From Balamuthia mandrillaris (taxonomy: Eukaryota > Discosea > Longamoebia > Balamuthiidae): a DNA stretch of 29,811 nucleotides. The stretch's first letter is position 1; every line of letters starts with the position of its first letter. The stretch is from positions 1-29,811 of the forward strand of contig JAVKOQ010000529.1 of NCBI GenBank assembly GCA_031835245.1, written 5' to 3'. The position numbers were made by a program, and so were the translations under genes. The notes under the pieces were generated by a model, which made no database searches, was not told where the DNA came from, and saw only the letters and a list, made by a program, of their open reading frames with translations. Of the stretch, positions 17,775 through 27,279 are shown in pieces.

Positions 17775-19060
17775 ATGCAAGGCGGCACCGTGCACAGGGC
17801 GGGACCTATGAAACAGGTCAACAAACCTTTCAAGTCCGGAAAGCATGCTTCCAAGGGAGAGCTTCGTAGAAAGACCAAAGGTGCGACTCCTTGTTGTCTG
17901 GAAAACAAAACTGTTCCAAAGATTATGAGGCCTCTCTCTGACACAGCTCTTCTGTGTTCCTCCTTTGCTTAGGCAAGGTGTCCGTGAAGGCGGCCACGCG
18001 GCCCGTTTCTTCCAATGTGAGCCGGAAGAACGTTGCTCGCCAACGCAGCAAACAGAAGAAACAAGAGGTTCTCTTCAGCAAGATGCTTGGAACCAATGCT
18101 GGCCCTCCCAAGATTGTTGTATGTTTCCTATTCACTACCCTCTCGCCCTCTTTACGCTCTTTCGTTTCTGCTCTCTTCGGTCTTCTGATCATGTGGCACA
18201 ATAATAGGCGCTCGTAGCTTTGGGCGAAGGAATAGACTTGAACGCTACCCGACGCAAGCTCTTGTCGGACCTTGACCGTGGCACGCAAGGTGCTACCACC
18301 GTCATGTAAGCTTTTTCACGTTCCGTTTTCATAACTGCTTCTCCTTGTTTCTTGACATTTCTTTCTAGTTGTGTCTTTCTCTCTTTGCGTTTCTTTCTTT
18401 TGTTGTCGTCTCTTTCTTTCTTTCTTCCTTGTGTTCTTTCTTTTTTTTTTTCCTTTCTTTCTTTCAAGCTTCTATTAACATTTATATAAATATTGGCAGT
18501 TTTCCGGACTTTAAACAACGGATGACATTCTTTGAGGCAGCAAGAGAACAGGATCACGTGTTGGACGTGTGCAAAACGGCCGACATTGTTGTTTTTGTCA
18601 TTCCGGCAGAGAGTGGTGTTGATGCTCTAGGTGAATATTTCATTTCTATCATTAAAGCTCAGGGCCTCCCCTCTGTGCTTGTTGCAGTTCAGGTTGGTAG
18701 AAGGCTGTACTTCTTTTAGCTTCTTCTCCTATTCTTGTGACTTTTTCTCTTTTTCTCTTTCTTCTTTGCTCTTGCTGGTATTCTCGAGGAAGAAACAATC
18801 ATCAGAATTCATATTATGATGTCTTGTTTCGGTAAAATCACAGTTTGTATTTACTGAGAGAATCCAAACAAAGAAGAGTTCTTTGTATGTATACGTTTTC
18901 CAGTTACTGCTTGCTAACAACTTTTTGTTACCAGGGCCTAGCAGCTCTTCCGCAAAAAAAGTACACGCCTACAAAGAAGCAGTTGAAGGATTATGTTCAG
19001 TTCCATTTCCCTGACACACCTAAACTTCTCCCTCTTGATACCCCTCAAGTACCCTTCTCG

Positions 19061-19097
<37 letters not shown>

Positions 19098-20408
19098 CCT
19101 ATCTTACAAGATTTTTATAAATAGGACGGTGTACAAGTGGTACGCTTTTTATCCAATATAAGAGTTAAGCAATTGGGTTGGAGAGAAGGACGGCCATACG
19201 TGCTGGTGGACAGCTTGTCCTTCACACCAAATCCTGACGATAACAGCAAAGGTGTTCTTAGCGCTTCTGGCTACCTTCGTGGTGGTTCTCTTTCTGCCAA
19301 CCATCTTGTCCATGTTCCTGATTTTGGCGACTTTCAACTTGTTCAGGTGCCTATCCCTCTAACCAATTTCTTAATTACTGGTTGAAGCGTCGCTGATACT
19401 TAACAATTTATTGTCAGCTGGAGGAGCCACAAGACCCAAATCCATTTGCTCAACACTCTGCAAGTGGAATGGATGTCAATAACAATCAAGCCCCTGTCGT
19501 ATTACGCCCAGATGAAGGACAGGTTCGCTTCTTCCGAACTTCTCCGATCCTCTAGCCTTTTATTCTTTCTCTTTCCAAATTCGCGTCCTAACTTTCCTTT
19601 GGATTAGGAATCGCTGCAATCTGAAGTAGAACCTGATGTAATGGCAAATGAACAAAACTGGGGAGAAGAAGATGAAGCAGAACTCAAATTAGCAGAAGGT
19701 TTGTTGTACACCTAAACCTGCTTCAATATTTAGTAACGAGCATTTTTCATTTCAATCTTTTACAGCCTTGCAAAAGAAAAAGAGAAAAAGGAGAGTACCG
19801 AAAGGGACATCCGAATATCAAGCGGCGTGGATTCTTGACTCTGACGATGAAGCTGAAGAAGCACAAAACGAGGATGAAGAGGATGAGGAAGAGGAAGAGG
19901 AAGAAGAGGAGGAACCAGTAATGGACATGAATGAAGCGGGTGCTTCAACAATACAAATGGATGGAATGCATGAAGATTTCAATGAAGAGAGTGATTACGA
20001 TGAGGAGGAAGATCAAAGCAACTTTGGAGATGAAGACGAAGAAGAAGAGCGAAGGGAAGTGGACCCTGAAGCTGCACAACACGAACTGGAAGAAATACAG
20101 CGCAAAAAGAAGGAAGAGGAAACAGAGGACATGGAGTTTCCTGATGAAGTCCAAACACCAGAGCATACTCCAGCCAAAATCCGATTCCAAAAGTAAGTAG
20201 CTTTGCATTATTGCAGGTTGTTTTTCTTTTGGGTTGCTCTGACACTTGTATTAAAATTGAAAAGGTATCGAGGCCTGCGTAGCTTCCGTAACTCGCCATG
20301 GGATTCTAAAGAAAACCTTCCTCTGGATTATGCTCGCATCTTCCAATTCAAGAACTTTGCTCGCACCCAGAAGAAAGTTTTGGAAGAGCATGACGGTGTT
20401 GCTGTACG

Positions 20409-20444
<36 letters not shown>

Positions 20445-21500
20445 TTTTCTCTTTTCTCTTGTTTTCTCATTTGTTCTTATTAACACCTTTTTGAATGACA
20501 ATTCAGCCAGGAACATATATCACAGTGCACATTAAAGATGTGCCATCAACAATCACCTCAACAGTAAGTGCAACAAAGCCTTTTGTGCTAAGCGGTTTGT
20601 TCAAACATGAGCACAAAAAGTCAGTTCTCAACTTTGCTGTGCAACGACATGGCAGCTATACCCTTCCCATTAAATCCAAGGTAAAAATCTCCTGCTCATC
20701 CCTCTTAGTTTCCTTCTCTTGTTATTCATTTTTTTTTTGTTTTTCTACCTCTCTTCTGTTCTGCGTGCGAATTTGTTGACTGCTTTTAATGTAGGATCGT
20801 TTGGTATTCCAATTCGGATTCAGGCGGTTCGTGGTGCGTCCCATCTTCTCAGAGAACACAGCCAGCGACAAGCACAAGTTTGAGCGCTTCTTCCGACTGA
20901 ATCGGAGCTCTATGGCGACCATCTATGGCCCGGTCGTCTTTCCCCCATGCCCTCTTCTCATTTTCACACCTCCAACAAATACACCAACAATGGAAGGACC
21001 CGCGTTTGTGGGATCGGGCTCGTTGCACTCGGTAGATCCTGACCGATTGGTCATCAAGAAGATCGTGTTGAGCGGATTCCCCATCAGAGTGCGAAAGAGG
21101 ACTGCTACCATCAAACACATGTTTTACTTCCCTGGTTTGTTTTCTTTTTCTTTTGTTTTATTCCTCTTTTCTAACCACATTTTAAACATTAGATGACATT
21201 CGTTGGTTTAAGCCAGTTGAGTTGTGGACGAAACACGGACGAGTGGGCCACATAAAGGAACCACTAGGCACGCACGGCCTCTTCAAGTGCGTCTTTGATG
21301 GAAAGATCATGAACCACGACACCGTTTGTATGAGCCTTTACAAGCGCGTCTTCCCCAAATGGAATCAGACCAAGCTTCTCAGCGATCGTTCCGCGCTTGT
21401 GGAGGAAGAGAACTCATCTGCCGCTGCCGCTTCTTCTTCTGCCGGTTCTTCTTCCCTCACCGCTGCCAATCTTGCTGCCTTTGTCAGCATGCAGCAATAG
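17775..21500 (+). CDS. TSR1: Pre-rRNA-processing / 40S assembly factor TSR1
   Basis: Conserved cytoplasmic and nucleolar factor that binds late pre-40S particles and blocks premature subunit joining; it is related to translational GTPases but lacks GTPase activity. Exons are 17775-17880, 17973-18118, 18208-18305, 18500-18692, 18935-19048, 19125-19346, 19418-19522, 19608-19698, 19766-20192, 20265-20403, 20507-20680, 20795-21134 and 21193-21500. They join in frame to 820 residues (human TSR1 has 804). The basic N terminus [20 protein letters not shown] and the AARP2CN region are clear. Then come [15 protein letters not shown], a long acidic stretch (D/E runs, about residues 375-470), [73 protein letters not shown] and [20 protein letters not shown] with PLGTHG. 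The match is end to end, so the symbol is safe. Confidence 0.97.
19061..19096 (+). repeat. (CT)n(GT)n microsatellite in TSR1 intron
   Basis: A CT run at 19061-19084 is followed directly by a GT run at 19085-19096, inside the intron 19049-19124. Confidence 0.9.
20409..20438 (+). repeat. (TC)n microsatellite in TSR1 intron
   Basis: A pure TC run just after the donor GTACGT of the intron 20404-20506. Confidence 0.9.
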
Positions 21501-21673
21501 TAAGAAAAAAAAAATAATAAATAGTTTTAGTTATGCTTTATTAAAAAAGGCGGGAAATATCGACTTATCGAATGGTGAGTCAGGGTTATCCATTTAAATA
21601 AAATGCTGACGTCACTGTAGAGAGAACGTGAAGCGAAAAGAATGCGAGGGAAGGAAGACGCTGCAGAGAGAAG
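21501..21673 (+). promoter_or_regulatory. TSR1 3' end and promoter of dioxygenase gene
   Basis: AATAAA at 21516-21521, 16 bases after the TSR1 stop, is a likely poly(A) signal. Downstream, and within 130 bases of the next ATG, lie GGCGGGAAA (21549-21557, an E2F-like site), TGAGTCA (21576-21582, an AP-1 like site) and the perfect CRE palindrome TGACGTCA (21607-21614). These are seen as strings only; factor use is inferred. Confidence 0.5.
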
Positions 21674-22473
21674 ATGGAAGGGGAAGGGCTCTTCGGCAAG
21701 GCTCTTCAGAGCGAAAGAACGGAGGCAACGCATACGCTGGGCGGAAGAAAGGACATCCTGGACGGCAAGGGATGGTTGCTCTACGGTGTGTTCAGCCGCG
21801 AGGAGTGTCACCGGTTGATTAAGGCAGCGGAGGCTCACGGCTGGGAAGGCAAATTTTCTGGTGAGCGGTAAGCAACTCCCTTCAGATTCTTTCCAAACAA
21901 TAACTCACTTTCACGTTGTTCCATAGCCGTTGTTTGCGGATCGTGGAAACAGACGAACAGTTATCAGCACTGCTGTTGGACAGAGTGAAGGACTATCTGC
22001 CTCAACAAGTAGTACTTGAATCTGAAGAATCCGATGAAGAAGAAGGAGAAGGAGCAAGCAAACCACAACAGAAGAAAGAGCAAATATGGCAGCTGAAAGG
22101 CATGGAAGACACCCAACGAATTTGCAAGTACCTGGAGGGACATTACTTTGGGCCTCACATCGACCAACACATCTGGCCTGGCAAAAGCTTGCAGAGTCTG
22201 CTCACCATCATGGTTTACCTCAACGATTGTTTCAGTGGAGAAGAAGGAAGAGAGACCAACGAAGCATTGTTGCCCTGTTTTGAAGGCGGTCACACCAACT
22301 TTTTCGAACCGGGAAGCGAGACTAAAGTTAGAGAGGCGGTCGCTCCACAAGCAGGTATGGCCATCGTGTTCTATCAGGGAGATGAGCATGATCTCTACCA
22401 TGAAGGCGCTGTCCTTACCAATGGCTGCAAGTACATGCTTCGCACCAACATTCTCTATCAACGAGTGGCGTAA
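21674..22473 (+). CDS. Prolyl-4-hydroxylase-like 2OG-Fe(II) dioxygenase
   Basis: 2-oxoglutarate and iron dependent dioxygenase of the prolyl 4-hydroxylase type. Exons 21674-21867 and 21927-22473 give 246 residues. The double-stranded beta-helix core shows the iron triad: HID in YFGPHIDQHIWPG and the distal His in DLYHEGAV; the 2OG-binding basic residue is probably the Lys in NGCKYMLRTN, ten residues after that His. SLLTIMVYLND and GGHTNFFEP are standard flanking strands. There is no signal peptide or TM segment, so it is probably cytosolic or nuclear rather than a collagen-type ER enzyme. Two insertions relative to compact members are an acidic loop (ESEESDEEEGEG, about residues 117-128) and a loop after FSGEEGRETNE. 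The substrate is unknown. Possibilities include prolyl sites in Skp1, ribosomal or transcription factors. Confidence 0.85.
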
Positions 22474-22640
22474 AACTCTGAGAAGGGGTCTGCCATTATC
22501 GCTATTCCCCTCGTATAATTCCCCTCCCCTACAGGCAAATTGAAATTACATACATTATGAATGATTAAAAAGCATATCACCTTTATGGCCAACGAAAAAG
22601 AAAAAAGGAGGTACAGAGCACTCAAGAGGCCACCAGCCCA

Positions 22641-22978
22641 ATGTCTTCCAGCGAGTCAGGGCAAGACTCCATCCTGCTTTACAATGAAGGCCTGTCCGCC
22701 GCGTTTTGCGCGATCATGGGTCTGATCTTTCTGGTAACGGGCTTGTTTCAGGCCTTCCGAGCCGTCTTCATTCGAGTCAAAAGGAAAAAGATAGTGCAGC
22801 ACACCACCAAGTTTATGCTTGCTTTTGCGGTTCTCAGTGCACTTGGTATGATTCTGGTTTTACTCCCTCCCACTCCCTATTGGTTCGAGCAGAAGGCTCC
22901 GTCTTCTCTTCTTCCTCCTGTCCAGCAATAATAACTCCTTTCTTCTTGATGTTCTATCGGCTTCGTCCTTTTATGTTG

Positions 22979-23028
<50 letters not shown>

Positions 23029-23231
23029 TCTCGTAAACAGTGCGAAGTTTATTTTTTGCAGTTTGGCAGTTGGATGAAGGCGTTGATCTTTATTATTTCT
23101 TGTGGTGGCTTCCTCACTGCCTCAACTTGGCCGTTTGCGTTCTTTTCATTCGTTTGTGGTATTTTTATGTCTGTTTGTTTTATTCTCTAGTTAGTTTTTC
23201 TCGTTCATGTTTGCTTTGCTTCCTCTTCACC

Positions 23232-23277
<46 letters not shown>

Positions 23278-24569
23278 TTCTCTTTTCTAACAAGAACACA
23301 AAAAGGGCCAGAACATTTGCCACATCGTTACATGTTGGAGAAATGTTCGTTCTTCGAAGGGTTAAAACCTGGTTGAACCTCGCCCAGTATTTCTTGATTG
23401 GTGCCGTTGCTCTATCCCAATTGAGCGTATGGATGGTCATCGTCGGCGTTTCTGATGAACATTTTTCTCTGGTGCACGACATCAGTTTGGGAGTGAGCAT
23501 TGCGTGTGAGACGGTTCCACTCTTCATCACCTTGGTTATTTTGTTGGTGGTGCTGGTCAAGCATCGCAAGAAACAACGAGAGGACGTGGCCACATCACCT
23601 GCTGTTCCTGGTGGCATTCTCAGCAAGCTTTCAAGGGTTTGTTGTACACGCTACAAAGAGACAGAGAAAAATCTTGTGTTCTTGTACTTTTACTGACTGC
23701 ATGGTATCCAAAGGTGGAAATGGTGCTATCCTTCTGGATGCTTGCGAGGCTAGTGCGAATTGCTGATATGATCATGATGTTGACGACAACGCAAGAGACC
23801 AACAAGCTAATCAACAGCTCGCTGTATTGGATGTACATTGGCCCGTATTATCTCATTTCAGAGCTGGTGCCTGGCGCCATGATCGTGTTTAGTCGTGTTG
23901 TTGGTACTGTACCCCTTTCCTCAACTTTACTATTGGCTCCCTTGTTGTTTGTTTCTTGTTTAACAGTTATTCCACTTTTACATTTGCTCCCCACCTTCTT
24001 CATGTTCATTTTCGTTATCTTCTTGTTTCTGTTTCTGATCTCTTCCTTCTGTATAACAGAAATGTTGGATTATGGAATGGTGAACTACAGAAAAATGGAG
24101 AAGAGCTACAACCTCGGCATAAGAACCAACAGCAACACTGGCAGCCGCAAATCCACAGGTAGCGGCAGTGGCAGCTATCAGGATGGTTCCTATCATCTCA
24201 AAACTTGGCAAGATGAAGAACTGGGAGAGGCTTCATCTCTTCTCAATTCTGTTTCTGCCGATCCGATGGTCAGCCATTGGACCATAGACTACAAAAAGCT
24301 GGCCTTGGTTGAATACGTTGGCAGTGGGGCTGGTTCGTGCATTTGTTTTTTGCTTTCGAACCACTTTCTCATTTTTTCTATCTCACCACAGGAGGAGATG
24401 TTTGGAAGGCAGTTTATCAAGACTCAGTGGTGGCAGTCAAACGGCTGAAGCGAGGGTTAATGGACAGTCCTCGTGATCTCGCTGATTTTTGTAGTGAGAT
24501 GAAGATGCTGAGGTTGACACTCTCTGCCACTCTCTCTCTCCCTCTCTTCCTCCTCCTCCCCTCTCTGTG

Positions 24570-24610
<41 letters not shown>

Positions 24611-24631
24611 GCTTGCTCTTTCTCTATGTTT

Positions 24632-24673
<42 letters not shown>

Positions 24674-25689
24674 GTTTTCTTCGCATTATGCTCCGAACGC
24701 AAGATGGTATGGAACTTACGTTTTAATAATGCTTCATAGCTCATTGCGGCACGACAACATTGTTTCCTTCTATGGCGCCTGTCTGGTACCACCCAACATT
24801 TGCATTGTGTCGGAATACATGCAACGCAAGAGCTTGCGAACAGTTTTGGAAGACACTCGCTTGGAATTGCCATTTTCTCTTCGCATGTCCATGATGATAG
24901 ACTTGTGCAAAGGCCTTCACTATGTGCATTCCAATCGCATCCTTCACAGAGACTTGAAGCCCGAGGTACATTTTCTTCTCAGCTCTCCCTCTCCCTCTCC
25001 CTCTCCCTCTCCCTCCTCCCTCTCTCTCCCTCTCTCCTCTCCCTCTCTCTCTCTCCCTCTCTCTCTCTCTCTCCCTCTCCCTCTCTTTCCTCTCCCTCTC
25101 CCTCTCTCTCTCCCTCTCCTCTCTCCTCCTCTCTCTCTTTAACATGAGAACGTTCTGCTTCCCAACTAGAACTTGATGATTGGTGCTCATTTCAACCTGA
25201 AGATCGGAGACTTTGGGTCAGGGAGAGTAACTCCTCATGCAATGAACACCACCAAGACTGGATTCGCCCAATCGATTGCAGGCTCAAGCATGTACATTGC
25301 CCCTGAGGTATTTCATCGGAAGTACACCTATCCTGCTGATGTGTATTCCATGGGCATTGTCTTTTGGTTCGTGCTCCTTTTTTTCTTTTTCTCGTTCCTT
25401 GTTCTGTTGTTGATTCTTTGTGGACTGAGCAAACCACCACAGGGAAGTCATTTCCAGAACACAAATAAGCAGATGTGGGATTTCATTGGACGAGATGCAT
25501 GGTGAAGGCCTGCGACCGGACATCCCGGACAGTTGTCCCGCTTACTTTCGAGGTCTCATTGTTCAATGTTGGGACTTGGATGCAAAACAAAGGCCATCAG
25601 TGGGCCAGGTGCTGAAAGCATTGTTGCGGTGGAAGCAAGAAGACTTTCGTGCAGACATGGAACTCCTTTTGTCTCAAGAGAATAAATAA
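22641..25689 (+). CDS. Seven-TM receptor fused to TKL-type protein kinase
   Basis: Exons 22641-22845, 23041-23158, 23306-23636, 23714-23903, 24060-24332, 24392-24512, 24740-24965, 25170-25366 and 25443-25689 join in frame to about 635 residues. Seven hydrophobic helices are visible at about residues 19-45, 56-79, 86-108, 132-156, 166-192, 219-241 and 256-278, with a cytosolic linker rich in Ser/Gly after the seventh. The kinase domain follows, with P-loop VGSGAGGDV, VAVKRLK lysine, RHDNIVSFYGACL, HRDLKPEN, GDFGSG, SMYIAPEVF, DVYSMGIVFW and CWDLDAKQRP. All catalytic residues are present, so it should be active, in TKL style. The layout resembles GPCR-kinase bigrams known from oomycetes. It suggests direct coupling of ligand sensing to phosphorylation without a separate G protein. 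TM1 starts near residue 19, so the extracellular N terminus is very short; no ligand domain is seen. Confidence 0.82.
22983..23021 (+). repeat. (CT)n microsatellite in receptor-kinase intron 1
   Basis: A CT run just upstream of the acceptor CGTAAACAG of the first intron (22846-23040). Confidence 0.9.
23233..23273 (+). repeat. (TC)n microsatellite in receptor-kinase intron 2
   Basis: A TC run of about 41 bases in intron 23159-23305, again upstream of the acceptor. Confidence 0.9.
24521..24675 (+). repeat. CT-rich satellite-like tract in kinase intron
   Basis: About 155 bases of CT and CCCT-type repeats fill most of intron 24513-24739, between the kinase N-lobe exons. Confidence 0.85.
24980..25140 (+). 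repeat. (CCCTCT)n/(CT)n tract in kinase intron
   Basis: About 160 bases of CCCTCT hexamers and CT dimers occupy nearly the whole intron 24966-25169. The exons on both sides join exactly at HRDLKPE and N. Confidence 0.85.
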
Positions 25690-25690
25690 A
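25681..25690 (+). promoter_or_regulatory. Overlapping AATAAA signals at receptor-kinase stop
   Basis: AATAAATAAA contains two overlapping AATAAA hexamers and the TAA stop codon (25687-25689). It implies a very short 3' UTR, in a gap of only 53 bases before the convergent LicD gene ends. Confidence 0.55.
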
Positions 25691-25714
25691 GGTTGGTTAT
25701 CCGTTCTTCCCTTG

Positions 25715-25720
25715 TTTATT
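25715..25720 (-). promoter_or_regulatory. AATAAA poly(A) signal for LicD-like gene
   Basis: Minus-strand AATAAA 23 bases after the LicD-like stop codon. It lies between the stop codons of the two convergent genes, so the transcripts probably overlap at their 3' ends. Confidence 0.5.
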
Positions 25721-25742
25721 CTTACACCAATAATGGTTAACG

Positions 25743-26762
25743 TTAACAAGACTGATAGTTAGTTTCCTTTGCTTTTGGCAAAAGCTCGATAAGAGAGGGG
25801 TATCCTGCACTATCCAACTCCTTTATGGCCTTCTCGATGGAAGGGACCAAGTCCGGTCTCTCACAGCGACTCTTGCCAAAGATCTTTTGACACTCCGTGT
25901 TGACTGGATACAGCAAACAGCTGTCTCTGCCGAAACTATGATAAAAGTTCTTTGGGCAGCGAAGCACAGTTTTGCCCAACAAACAAGGGATGGTCTCCGG
26001 GTACGCTCCAAAGCTTTCAAACAGAGTTATGTCCGCTCTCACTCCTTGTCGAAGGCCAAACATGTATTCCGTGTCGTATATGACGATGGTCCTTCTTCCT
26101 TCGTCCTTGCTGAACATCCACTCTTTGGCGGCGTTGATGTCGTCTCTAGGATGGACGAAGCAGCCGAAGCCCTCCTCAGAGACCTTGCCACATATCTGCT
26201 CAGCCTTCCCCAACCATCCTTCTTTCTCTCCAAGGCGCACGTTGAAGTCCACATCATCTTCCCAAGGCAAAAAGTCTCCGTGACGGAGCGCCCCCAATAA
26301 CGTGCCTTCCACCGCTTTGTACTCCACTTCCAATTCTTCAAACGTTTTCACCACCACTGCTAAGAGACGCTCCAAACGGTGGCGAATGCAAGGAGGAGTC
26401 TCCCAACCTATGGTCTCCCAACAAGGACAAGGAAGAGGGTTGTCACCACAACCGCAGGTCTCGTAGTTGCCGACATAGCGAAGGCACTCATAAGTAATGA
26501 CGCTGGATCGATGCACGTCAGGATGATAGTTGAAGAGGCAGAAGAGAGGGAAGAGCGACGCACAGACAATAGCGCAACACCGATAGAAGTTTTTCCGACG
26601 GGTGTTGTTGCGGTCAGTAAGAAGAACATGTTTGGTGGTCGTCTTGTTTTTCATAGGATAGGCAATTGTTGGCGGCCTCATGCTGTGCCCCAGTACTGTG
26701 ACTCGTACTCGTATTCGTAAGACCAATTGGGGCCAACTTGCACGAAAAGGTTTTTTGAGCAC
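25743..26762 (-). CDS. LicD/fukutin-family transferase, type II membrane
   Basis: Single-exon gene of up to 339 residues. The LicD core is clear: VEGTLLGALRHGDFLPWEDDVDF, where the DDVD acidic motif is the presumed metal and nucleotide site; then RADITLFESFG and GKTVLRCPKNF. LicD and fukutin proteins transfer phosphocholine or ribitol phosphate from CDP-linked donors to glycans, usually in the Golgi. A hydrophobic segment (CCAIVCASLFPLFCLF) preceded by basic RRKNFYR gives a type II signal anchor. Next comes a Cys-rich stem (CGCGDNPLPCPCWE). The first ATG at 26762 would put 36 extra residues in front; starts at 26681 (MRPPT) or 26654 (MKNKT) fit a type II protein better. It is divergent from eEF2 kinase by about 130 to 240 bases. 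Confidence 0.85.
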   Translation of the reverse strand: MLKKPFRASWPQLVLRIRVRVTVLGHSMRPPTIAYPMKNKTTTKHVLLTDRNNTRRKNFYRCCAIVCASLFPLFCLFNYHPDVHRSSVITYECLRYVGNYETCGCGDNPLPCPCWETIGWETPPCIRHRLERLLAVVVKTFEELEVEYKAVEGTLLGALRHGDFLPWEDDVDFNVRLGEKEGWLGKAEQICGKVSEEGFGCFVHPRDDINAAKEWMFSKDEGRRTIVIYDTEYMFGLRQGVRADITLFESFGAYPETIPCLLGKTVLRCPKNFYHSFGRDSCLLYPVNTECQKIFGKSRCERPDLVPSIEKAIKELDSAGYPSLIELLPKAKETNYQSC

Positions 26763-26891
26763 ATCCCGCCTATGGGTGAAGGAAAACGGGCCGCGTTATC
26801 TGGATTATTAAGGTGCTGCTGCATGTAAGCCAGTAACCCAGCAACTGGCGGCGAGAGAGGCAAAACAACAAAGACACGGAAACCGTTTGAG
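26763..26891. promoter_or_regulatory. Divergent promoter, LicD-like / eEF2 kinase
   Basis: A short region of 129 bases between the two first possible start codons. No TGTCGACA or CRE string is present. If the LicD-like protein starts at 26654 the region is about 237 bases. Confidence 0.4.
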
Positions 26892-27246
26892 ATGTTGCGA
26901 CAAAAGTTTGCCACTTTGGTGCAAAAAGCGGTTGAAACGTCGGTGGACCCTTTTGAGGATTTTGACACCACCGCTGTACCCACCGAAGCAGCTTTGCGTT
27001 ACGGTTTCGATCCGCGGACCCAAACTTGGCACACGGTTGGTGCACTACTTTCTTTTTTATTTATCTCTCACATTTGATTATTTAAATGTGTTGCGCTAAC
27101 CTTCTTTTCAAAATAAAATAAAAAAAGGAACCAGTGCTAGTTAAGATAGAACCCGAACCGTTTGCGAGCGGAGCTGTTCGCAATGCGTACCGCATGAAAG
27201 GTTACCATTACGTTGTTGTTTCCTTTCGTCACAAATTTTCTTAAAT

Positions 27247-27279
<33 letters not shown>

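Noticed and set aside
24980-25140. Mobile element or CRISPR-like repeat array
   Set aside because: The repeat is simple CCCTCT/CT sequence confined to an intron, with no spacers, terminal repeats or coding capacity.
24457-25190. Minus-strand frames rich in Arg-Glu repeats
   Set aside because: They read the GA strand of CT-rich introns and overlap conserved kinase exons on the other strand.
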